Below are positions 8,540 through 15,729 of a stretch of 15,729 nt of DNA, piece after piece. The notes beneath the pieces are model-generated. The model did not search any database, was not told the origin of the DNA, and was given only the letters and a program-made list of their open reading frames with translations. Positions within the stretch are counted from its first letter, which is position 1, and every line of letters starts with the position of its first letter. This DNA comes from Cochliopodium minus (lineage: Eukaryota; Discosea; Himatismenida; Cochliopodiidae), in the NCBI GenBank assembly GCA_024220525.1, contig JAMYWO010000587.1, positions 1-15,729 of the forward strand, read 5' to 3'. Position numbers and translations under genes: made by a program.

Positions 8540-10227
8540 TTAATTACCTGCATTATAAATCTATTATTAAAAGAAAAAGTGAGATAAAAAAGAAATGAAG
8601 GTTTTTTTTTTTTTACCCATCCATCATATTTAATATCGACATTATAAACTGCTTTTTTGTTGGTTTGCTCTTGTACTTGAGCTATGAATCCTCCTTGATT
8701 GACAGCTTCAATGAAATTATCAAGTCTGGTTTTTAAATTTGCAGTTAAATTGAGAACTCTTTGTCTTTCAGAAACAGATTTTCCTTCTTTATCTTCTAAA
8801 ATTTGGGATAACTCTTCAGTAGCTTGTTCAAGAAAACCTTGATAGTTTTCAAACATCATGACGTGAGTACCTTTAGGCATGTTGAAACCATAAATGTAAG
8901 AAGTAGCTAAGATTTGTCTGGCAATTTTGAGTTGTTCAGTAGCTTTGAGGATATACTGAGCATCGATCCAATTCATTCCATCTTTGGTTAATCTTTGGAT
9001 GATTTGGTTTGCTTTTTGGAGGAGTTCCTTCTCAAATTTGGCAGAGTCAGAATGTCCTTTCCAACGTTCATAAAAGTGAGTATATCTGTTCCATTCTGCT
9101 CTATCACTACCTTCATCCACATTGGAATATTTATTACAATTGTGAGCTTTATGATCAAAAGAACCCAAACAAATCCAGCAGAAACCATGACTACATTTTT
9201 GGCATCTCATGTATTGGCAACCATGATCTTTCCAAATCAAAATTTTACATTTGGGGCATTCTTTTGTGTTTTGTGCGAGAAATTTGACGTTTTCTCCTTC
9301 CACTTCCAATCTTCTATTCCATTCTCTAATCATGTCGCATGAAGCAGGAGGATGGTCTGGATTACCACAAAGAAAGCAAAAGGTCATCCCACATTCGCAT
9401 GTTACTGGTTTTGCTTGACTAAATTCTGCTTGAATTGCATTTGTACAATTTGGGGCAGGGCAGAATCTGATTCCTTTTTTATTCATTACAAAATCTTTTG
9501 CACATAATGTGGTAAATTGATCTTTTGTTTCTTCACTTTTTAGAAGTCTCAAAACTGATAATTCATCCATCATTAAATTACATCCCTTTGATGGACATTT
9601 AATTCTGTGAATATAATAATATATAAAAAGATAAATATTTTATACAATTATAGTATTGAATAGAATTACTTTGAAACTCCCGTTTTAGAAATCATGACTG
9701 TCAGATAGTTATTCCAACATGCTTTGCAAAAAATATGTCCACAAGGCAAGGCATCTAAATCATTTTTTTTAACTTCATCATAGCAAATGGTGCATTCCAT
9801 TTCTTCTGGGAATTTTTTGACATCTTTCAAATCTTCAGGATTGGGTATATTTTTAAAGATTTTTTCTTTTTCTGTATAATATCTTTGAGAATGAAAAAAT
9901 TAGTATGCAAAAATTTATTGTAAATTTTTTTTTTTTATCTCACCTGGATATTGCATTTTCTTTATTCCAATTGAAATATTGCAATACCTGACGAGCAATC
10001 ATTGGATGTACTTGCAAAACTTCATTCACTTCTTTAATCAGTTCTAATGGTTTTTCCATAATTTGTTTAGCTGTCAACACTTTAAATTTGAGTTTATCAT
10101 CATTTTTCTCTGCAAACTCGTCATCAGATGGAAGATCATTATCATCATCATCATCTCCAGATCCTACATCTTCATCATCATCATCACCAGATGAATCAGT
10201 CATAATTTCTTCTTCTTCGCTAGACAT
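8540..10227 (-). CDS. Ariadne-family RBR E3 ubiquitin-protein ligase, 501 aa
   Basis: Transfers ubiquitin through a RING1-IBR-Rcat relay with a catalytic-cysteine thioester. Animal and plant Ariadnes are activated by neddylated cullin-RING ligases. Exons: 10227-9944, 9882-9670, 9604-8617, 8560-8540; introns are 61, 65 and 56 nt, all GT-AG. The acidic N-terminus (residues 1-45) is followed by the UBA-like segment EVNEVLQVHPMIARQV with FNWNKE (about 64-104). RING1 starts at Cys125 (ECTICYD, LPCGHIFCKACW). The IBR contains FCPAPNC, CECGMTFCFLCG and the HPPASC end. Rcat has ECPKCK (282-285), HGCQYMRC with the presumed catalytic Cys295, then FCWICLG and the HNCNKY end. The rest is a helical Ariadne domain (YIYGFNM, FENYQGFLEQATEEL). 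The last exon is only 21 nt and gives IYNAGN and stop; reading through its intron instead would add a Lys/Phe-rich tail unlike any Ariadne. Length matches the family (about 500-560 aa). Confidence 0.93.
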
Positions 10228-10393
10228 TGAAATAAATATACTTCTTTAATTTTTTTTTTATTATTCTAAAATTTTGTTCACTAATATAATCTTTTCATCA
10301 ATGGTGAATTCAAAAGATTTGTCTTTCAATTGACAAAAAATTATCTGAATAATCTTAATGAGGTCCTTTAGATATTAAAAAAAAAAAATTAGG
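10228..10393. promoter_or_regulatory. 166-bp divergent promoter region between Ariadne and the F-box/SPRY gene
   Basis: The two start codons face away from each other across 166 bp. The region has a T9 tract near 10251 next to the Ariadne start and an A10-11 tract just before the F-box ATG. The middle has slightly higher complexity (CAATTGAC-like at about 10327). No specific binding site can be named. Confidence 0.55.
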
Positions 10394-11852
10394 ATGGAGA
10401 ATTTGACCAAAATAGATGAAAATTTTGTTTTTTCATCCCTTGAAATTCTCCCAAAATCAATCTTGACAATCATAATTTGCAAATTGAAAGTAATATATAA
10501 AATTTTTTTTCATAAAAGTTCTTTTAATTTTATTTGGCAAAAAGATAAAAGATTTGGCAAAAATATGGAGATTAAATAAATTTTTCTTCTCATTGATTTC
10601 AAAATCTAATTCTTCCAATATAATCTGGAAAAAGATATTGAAAGAAAATTTAATGAATTCGAATGATTGTGAAGAATCTATCAAGGAAATACAAAAAACA
10701 CCATATGATGAACTATTGAGTGATTATTGTCTCTATTTCAAATACTTTAATGAAATCAAATGGGATTTAAATCATGGGAAGACAATATTCTTGAGCCCAG
10801 ATTCAAAATCTTTCTTCACAAGTAAAAATAATTTTTCTTTCCGAAAAGAGTTTATTGATTTAATTTTTAATTAATAAATTATTAAAATTAATAATATTTA
10901 AATGAAAGAGATCAACTTTGAAGATTGGTGCAGTGCATTTAGTGACAAAATATTTAAGGTATGATTTATTTTTTCTTTCACATTAATAAAATTTTTTTTT
11001 TTGTTATAAAAAGAGAGGAGTTCATTACGTTGAAATTCACATGGATAAAGATGTATTTTTTTTTTATTTATTAAATTAATTTACGAACGATTGTATCCAA
11101 AACAAGAGTGGTCATCTTTTCTACGGAGTTTGTGTTCCAGGTAATAAATCTTTATTAATCAAATATTTTTATTAATTTTTTAAATATTTTCTTTTTTGTA
11201 ATGAAACAGACGTTGTTCCACCAAATGGGTGCATTTTTGACAATAACTTTTGCGTTGTAGGTTATAACACTAGGTTCGACTCCAAAATGGGAAAATTCAA
11301 TAAATATGTAAATTTGGGTTCATTTAATAAAAAATAATATAAATAATAAATAATAAATAATAAATAATAAATTATAAATAATAAATAATAAATAATAAAT
11401 AACAAATAATAAATAATAAATAATTATGATAATAAATAATAAATAATTAAATAACGGTGAGTGATTAAAATTATGTAAAAGGCACACGACATCAGTTTGA
11501 GGGGATTTGTTGGGATGAAAATAGACATGGAAGAAAGAGAAATATGGTTGGTTCTCGAAGATAAAGGTATATTTAATTATTTTTAAATTGTTTTAATTGT
11601 TTTATTTCTTATAGAACCTGTTCTGATATATTCGGAAATTAGTAGTGAAGTAAAAGTGATTGCTTGTGTTGCTCATGGTATGGCTCTGTCCTTTTCAAAG
11701 GTAAATTTTACAATTGAAAATTAATTTTTCACTAATAAAAAACTTTAAAAAAAAAGTATCTTGTTGGGAGAGAAAATATTGCCAATTACATTAAAAATAG
11801 AAAATCTTTTCAAAATAAGTATCAAATTCAACAATGGGTATTGGATAATTAA
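10394..11852 (+). CDS. F-box and SPRY-domain protein, 286 aa
   Basis: Likely substrate receptor of an SCF ubiquitin ligase: the F-box would bind Skp1 and the SPRY domain the target. Exons: 10394-10489, 10545-10821, 10909-10958, 11014-11052, 11107-11140, 11210-11307, 11482-11566, 11615-11700, 11757-11852. All introns are GT-AG and phases agree. The F-box covers about residues 16-62 (LEILPKSILTIIICKL, then IKDLAKIWRLNKFFFSL and IIWKKIL). The SPRY domain covers about 104-258: KWDLNHGKTIFLSPDSKSFF, FEDWCSAFSDK, RGVHYVEIHM, SGHLFYGVCVP, FCVVGYNTRF, RGFVGMKIDMEEREIW, CVAHGMALSFS. Intron 10822-10908 is the key join. Without it exon 2 runs to a TAA at 10872 and a separate ATG at 10902 appears; with it the two halves of the SPRY domain become continuous. 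Intron 11053-11106 has a TACGAAC branch-point-like element. Exons are very short (34-98 nt apart from exon 2). Confidence 0.82.
11330..11454. repeat. (AATAAAT)n repeat in F-box/SPRY intron 6
   Basis: A 7-bp unit with a few variants fills most of intron 11308-11481. At 174 nt, that intron is the only long one in the central gene cluster. Confidence 0.85.
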
Positions 11853-11877
11853 AAGGCTATTGAAATTCGATGTCTCA

Positions 11878-11883
11878 AATAAA
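11878..11883 (+). terminator. Candidate polyadenylation signal of the F-box/SPRY gene
   Basis: AATAAA lies 26 nt after the stop codon and runs into an A-rich stretch. In so AT-rich a genome the hexamer alone is weak evidence; position is the main support. Confidence 0.35.
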
Positions 11884-11914
11884 AAAAAAAATTGATATTT
11901 TTAAAAACTCAAAA

Positions 11915-12498
11915 ATGATGAGAGATTATACAAGTAACAAATTCTATTCTATTCTTTTAATTCTATTAATTTCAAATTTGACATGATTTTCAAGGCATGG
12001 TGGAACAAAAAAAGGGTTAAAATTTCAGAAATTTTAATTTATATAAACCTTTTTTATACTATACTTACAATCTGAAGTGAAAGAGGCCTTTAATAAAATA
12101 AAAAAAAGCAAAAATTCTGAGGATTATGGATTGATGGAAAAGGTGAGAGGGCAGTGGGGAGATGGTGTGATTGAGATGAAAGGAATCAAAAAAGTATAAT
12201 TCTTTCTTTTTATTCTTCTTTATCATTTTAATCCCACTTGAATGTAAAGAATGGTTTAGAAGGTTTGTTGTCTGAATTCGATGGAAAAAAAGAATATCTC
12301 GGAATTATAAAGATAAATGACAAGATGATTTTGATTTCAGAAATAGATAAATATTACACAGATATTCACGAATTTACTGAATATGATTACCACTTCCATA
12401 ATGTCGACAAAAAAGCTTTCAACAAACAATTTATTATAGATCATATTCAAAATAATTCCTCTACAAAGGAAATTGACTTTCAAGCAAAAAACAATTAA
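11915..12498 (+). CDS. Small ADF-H-like (drebrin/coactosin type) protein, 134 aa
   Basis: Exons 11915-11933, 11995-12015, 12078-12193, 12250-12498, with GT-AG introns of 61, 62 and 56 nt. The total is 405 nt with no stop, ending TAA at 12496-12498. The pattern of a helix (VKEAFNKIKKS), strand (GVIEMKGI), NGLEGLLSEFDGKKEYLGI and a strand KMILISEID follows the actin-depolymerising-factor homology fold. It is closest to the drebrin/ABP1 kind, where a GGLEELxxEFxxGKxxYGFxRV pattern precedes the central strand. If correct, it would bind actin filaments in the cytoplasm. The two leading exons are 19 and 21 nt. An ATG in exon 2 (11997) could serve as an alternative start, losing only seven residues. 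The usual basic C-terminal actin-binding helix is not obvious, so the assignment stays moderate. It starts 62 bp after the F-box/SPRY stop on the same strand. Confidence 0.6.
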
Positions 12499-12526
12499 TT
12501 GTTTTTTCTTTAATTAAATTAAAAAA

Positions 12527-12868
12527 ATGAGGTTTAAAACAAAGATTTTTGTTTTAATAATTTGTTTTATTTTGACATTTGGGTTTTATTATGATGAAGA
12601 TCAAAATGAATTATCTTGCACAGAAATGGTTGTGGAATTTGAAAATTTATACCAAGATCTCAATTACTTTTTGAATATGGATTCAGGAGAGCAATTAAGT
12701 GAAAGAGAAATAGAAGGAACAATACAAGATTTCCTCATCAAATCAGCTAGTATCTATAATACTATAGTTGATATTTGTGGAGAAGATTCCATTCAAATTC
12801 AAGAACTAAATCAAAATGGACCAACATTGGCTTTGATAGAAAGATTGAGGGAAAGGAATATGATCTAA
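12527..12868 (+). CDS. Small secreted or membrane-entering protein with signal peptide, 113 aa
   Basis: Intron-free frame from ATG 12527 to TAA 12868, 28 bp after the ADF-H-like gene. Residues 1-20 form a classic signal peptide: basic start (MRFKTK) then hydrophobic IFVLIICFILTFGF, with cleavage likely around the following Tyr-Tyr-Asp. The mature part is acidic and helical (VVEFENLYQDLNYFL, IEGTIQDFLIKSASIYNTIV) and has two cysteines, ELSCTE (Cys31) and VDICGE, that could pair. I do not recognise the family. Length and the acidic helices might suit a small secreted or vacuolar protein. Confidence 0.7.
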   Translation: MRFKTKIFVLIICFILTFGFYYDEDQNELSCTEMVVEFENLYQDLNYFLNMDSGEQLSEREIEGTIQDFLIKSASIYNTIVDICGEDSIQIQELNQNGPTLALIERLRERNMI

Positions 12869-12895
12869 AATGAAATTTTTATTCAGTAAACCAAA

Positions 12896-12901
12896 AATAA
12901 A
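12896..12901 (+). terminator. Candidate polyadenylation signal of the signal-peptide protein gene
   Basis: AATAAA lies 28 nt after the stop, inside the 96-bp gap shared with the convergent TOP3B 3' end. Support is from position only. Confidence 0.35.
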
Positions 12902-12964
12902 TTGAAAAAAATTTTTTTTCTGTTCAATAATAATTTGAATTTGAATTAAAGTTTAATTGTTAAA

Positions 12965-15729
12965 TTAATAATTTTTTCTTCCACCCCTCCCTTTTCCTTT
13001 TCCTCCTTTTCCAAATTTCCCTTTGCCACCTTTTCCTCCCCTTCCAGAATAAGGTTGGCGAGAATAAGAATGAGGATAGAGTCCATTTATTCTGGTAACA
13101 TCTGAAAAATTAAAATAAAAAATTTATAAAAAAAAAAAAAATAAATAAAATTTAAAAAATTAACTGTTTAAAGTAGGATCGCAATGAATACACCCCTCAA
13201 ATATATTTGAATCAGAATCTTCAAAGGGATTATTATTAACATTGAATTCAAACTTTAAAAGTTTTGACTTTTTGCAAGAGGGACACTCTTTTTTGTTAAG
13301 CAAAAAGATCTTTTGAGCGGGAGGAAGGATATAAGACACGTTGCAACTCAACATGGAGCAATCCACTCTAAAAGGCTGCACAGAGGACAAAAAGATCATC
13401 TTTCCATTGCAATCTTTTAAAAAAAAAATTAATTGGGAAAAAATTGATTTAAAAATAAAAATTAATTTAAAAATAAAAATTAATTTAAAAATAAAATTAA
13501 TTTAAAAATTAATTTAAAAATAAATTAAAAAATTGTTTTGAAAAAATAAAATTTGCCTTCTTTGGGACAGTTCTCCAAGGAATTGTTGAGGGAAGAGTTT
13601 TTGCAATGAGCAATTTGGCATTGAGAACAAGAGAAGCCCACACCCTGTCTCAAATTTTTGCTTTTGTTGATGATGTTTTGTGACTTCTCCTTGTTTGTTG
13701 CCATGTCCTCCATATCTTCTTCTTCTGGTTCTTCTTGTTCTATTTGTTCTCCTAAAATAATTGAAAAGAATTTCATTTATTTTTTTTATTTTTATTTTTT
13801 TATTTTTTATTTTTTATTTTTTATTTTTTTTACCATCTTTGGTGTTGGGAGGGTTGGAGTAGCAACAGGGGCAAATTTGAAATGTTTTTCCACTCCTGGG
13901 GTTGGTGCAAACTACTAACTCAAAGTTGTCCAAAGGGCAAGTTTTGTCACATTGTTTTATTGTCGCTCTTTGAGGAAGTTTGTACTAAAAATATAAAAAA
14001 TAAAATTTAACAAAAAAAAAAAAAGTAATATAATGAAAAAGGAATAATTAAAAAAATTTAAATTAAAATTAAAAAAAAAATGTAGGAAAAAAAATTAAGA
14101 AATATGAAATAAGAAATAAGAATTAAAAATTTAAAAAAAAATAAAATGAAATTAAATTTAGAGGATTGAAATAATAAAATAAAATGTAAAAAATAAAATA
14201 TAAATTATTAATAATAAATTTTTAAAAAAATTAAAAAAAAAATAAAATTTAAAAATAGATTTAAAATGATTAAATTTTATTTGAATTTGAAAGAAACATA
14301 CCACTTCTTCACATTTGTTACAAAATAAACGTTGAGGAGCAATTTTGAAGAATTTCATGTAGTGATAACACCTAAAAAAAGAAGAAAGATGATATAAAAA
14401 AGAAAAATATAAATAAAAAAAATAAATAAAAATAAATACTAACAAGAAAATTAAAAAATAAATCAAATTAAAAATAAAATAAATAAAATATATTAAATAA
14501 AAATAAATACTTTCCACATTTCGAAAAAATCTTTCCATTCATTTTTGTGATGGGTGAAAAAGAGAGTTCTAAAAAAAAATAAAAAAAAAATAAAAAAAAA
14601 AATCAAAAAGGTGATGTGCAAAAATATTTAAAAATAAAATGTTTACCAAATAAGCTGTCCTGTAGAAAAAATTAGAAATAAATAAAAAAAAATGTTTAAA
14701 ATTTTTAAATTTAATTAAATTTATTTTTGAATATTTTTTTATTTTATTTTTTTTTTACCATTTCGTTGATGTTTTCAGTGAAAAAAAGAAACTTGTGTTT
14801 GAAAATTTGCAAAGAATGGTAAATGACTTGATCGAATGCCGCCTTTCCAGTTGCGATTTGATTGATGTACATCTCTATTTGTTTTCTCACGTTAGGAAGG
14901 ACCAAATCTGCATCTATCTTTTCATAACCGTGTACCTACAAAAAAAAAAAAATTAGAAATATTAAAAAAAATTTAATTTTAAAAAATAATTTATTTTTAA
15001 AAAATCTCAAAAAAATTAGAAAAATAATTTTTTTTTAAAAAAAAATTTAATCTACGAAAAAATGAAAAAAAATTTCAAAAAAAAAAATTAAAAATAAAAA
15101 ATTTCTATAAAATTGAAAGATGATTTAAAAAATCTTCATATAAAACAAATTTAAAAAAGATTCTCTTTACCAAAGCTATACCCAATTTGGAGGGGATCAG
15201 CTTTCTTGATTTTTGCTCGACATGGACATAATTTCTTTCACAAATGGTGTTAATGTGTTGGGAAATTGAAGCCTAAAAAAATTTTGAAAAAAAAATAAAA
15301 AATTAAAAAAAAATTTAAAAAAAATTAAAAATTAAAAATAAAAATTAAAAAAAATTTAAAAAAAATTTAAATTAAAATTTTTTTTTTATTTTACATCAGT
15401 CCCAATACCATTTTTCTCCATTTTATCGATTAAATCAGACTCAGTGAGGTAACCTGGAGGAGAAGTTTTCCCCGAGTCGATTTGAATGCTGGAAACTTTA
15501 AAACGGTCTCCCTGTTTAAATGAATAAGTGACCAATGATGCATTTTGATTTGCATAGCTTTTTTGTCTTGGCAAAAAGTCAATAAATCCTATTTTTCCAA
15601 AATTTTATTGTTATTTTTATTTTTATTGTTATTTATTTTTATTTTATTTTTATTGATTTTTTTCTTTTTCCTCATTTATTTGTTTCTCAAACTCAAAATT
15701 AAATTCTTCGACATCAATATCATTTGCAC
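12965..15729 (-). CDS. TOP3B: DNA/RNA topoisomerase III beta, C-terminal 447 residues (5' part off the right edge)
   Basis: Type IA topoisomerase acting on single-stranded DNA and RNA, usually with TDRD3. Clear exons: 15588-15395, 15272-15171, 14935-14759, 14659-14647, 14568-14511, 14371-14302, 13984-13834, 13751-13557, 13413-13165, 13101-12965. All phases agree and TAA is at 12967-12965. The first exons carry the end of the type IA core: PPGYLTESDLIDKMEKNGIG, TDASISQHINTICERNYV, KLIPSKLGIAL, VHGYEKIDADLVLPNVR and FKHKFLFF. A series of Cys4-type zinc ribbons follows (CGKCYHYM ... CNKCEEV; CPLDNFELVV ... CPCCYSNPP; CSQC ... CPKEDC; CPSCKK ... CIHCDP), as in TOP3B rather than TOP3A. The tail is Gly/Arg/Lys-rich (SGRGGKGGKGKFGKGG), the counterpart of the RNA-binding RGG box. 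An acidic insert (EEEPEEEDMEDM-like) precedes the third ribbon. The catalytic Tyr region is upstream of the window. The exon before 15588 could not be joined. Confidence 0.92.
13447..13530. repeat. About 19-bp tandem repeat in the TOP3B GC-AG intron
   Basis: A unit like TTTAAAAATAAAAATTAAT repeats three to four times with shortening towards the donor side. It occupies most of the 143-nt intron 13414-13556. Confidence 0.8.
13985..14301 (-). other. TOP3B intron of 317 nt, no gene content
   Basis: This is the longest TOP3B intron, with donor GTATGT and acceptor TTTAG. It is nearly pure A/T and I see no repeat array, RNA gene or open reading frame of note in it. Confidence 0.7.
15653..15729 (-). 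other. Probable further TOP3B coding segment at the right edge, junction unresolved
   Basis: On the minus strand the frame from 15727 is open for 25 codons (ANDIDVEEFNFEFEKQINEE..., then TAA at 15652). It is in the same frame as the next exon. VEEFNFEFEKQI followed by GFIDFLP would fit the strand before the conserved GF motif in type IA topoisomerases. No GT donor of the phase needed by the acceptor at 15590-15589 exists in it. Confidence 0.4.

Noticed and set aside
8494-8616. Ariadne C-terminus extended without the last intron (Lys-rich then Phe/Leu-rich tail)
   Set aside because: A good donor GTAAAA at 8616 and acceptor ATAG at 8561 give a short natural ending; the extension is simply intron sequence.
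8995-9342. 115-residue plus-strand frame inside the Ariadne gene
   Set aside because: It is opposite the zinc-binding IBR-Rcat exon, whose Cys/His pattern proves the minus-strand frame.
14158-14538. 126-residue Phe/Tyr/Ile-rich minus-strand frame, possibly a membrane protein
   Set aside because: It merely spans TOP3B introns around exon 14371-14302; the hydrophobic residues come from A/T-rich intron sequence.
15589-15655. Reassigned genetic code with TAA = Gln (the TOP3B edge region would then read through as a Gln/Asn/Lys run)
   Set aside because: The 1.8-kb PI3K exon 3 and the 1-kb Ariadne exon contain no in-frame TAA while using CAA freely, and several genes end naturally at TAA.

Overview
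The window comes from a nuclear genome of a very AT-rich, intron-dense unicellular eukaryote. The evidence is short GT-AG introns inside almost every gene, asparagine-rich protein stretches encoded by AAT/AAC runs, A/T homopolymers and 6-7 bp tandem repeats in introns, and typically eukaryotic proteins (class I PI3-kinase, Ariadne RBR ligase, F-box/SPRY protein, topoisomerase III beta). The combination of a class I PI3K and Asn runs points to an amoeboid protist (Amoebozoa-like, or another AT-rich amoeboflagellate such as Anaeramoeba), but the sequence alone does not settle the lineage. The standard genetic code fits all genes.

Layout, left to right. (1) Positions 1-8197, minus strand: one giant class I phosphoinositide 3-kinase catalytic-subunit gene. 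I could chain 15 exons in consistent reading phase, giving 1,924 residues before the gene leaves the left edge. It encodes an unusual N-terminal extension of about 1,300 residues with three ubiquitin-like/Ras-binding-like modules, low-complexity linkers and phosphosite-like repeats. This is followed by the ABD-RBD linker, a canonical PI3K Ras-binding domain, the C2 domain and the start of the helical domain; the kinase domain lies outside the window. (2) 8257-8445, plus: a small orphan gene divergent from the PI3K. (3) 8540-10227, minus: an Ariadne-family RBR E3 ubiquitin ligase (4 exons). (4) 10394-11852, plus: an F-box plus SPRY protein (9 exons), head to head with Ariadne. (5) 11915-12498, plus: a small ADF-H-like (drebrin/coactosin type) protein in 4 exons. 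(6) 12527-12868, plus: a small protein with a signal peptide. (7) 12965-15729, minus: the C-terminal 447 residues of DNA/RNA topoisomerase III beta (10 clear exons), including a 13-nt micro-exon and a GC-AG intron; its 5' part is beyond the right edge.

Genes are packed tightly: intergenic gaps are about 28 to 166 bp. Introns in the central genes (about 7.8-12.5 kb) are mostly 48-87 nt, while those in the flanking PI3K and TOP3B genes are often 100-320 nt and swollen by tandem repeats. Functionally, Ariadne and the F-box protein both belong to the ubiquitin system (Ariadne ligases act with cullin-RING/SCF complexes, whose substrate receptors are F-box proteins) and share a 166-bp divergent promoter region. 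The PI3K and the ADF-H-like protein fit membrane signalling and actin control, but no operon-like relation is implied.

All gene models were spliced by eye from donor/acceptor sites, phase continuity and similarity to remembered family patterns; no alignment or database search was run.
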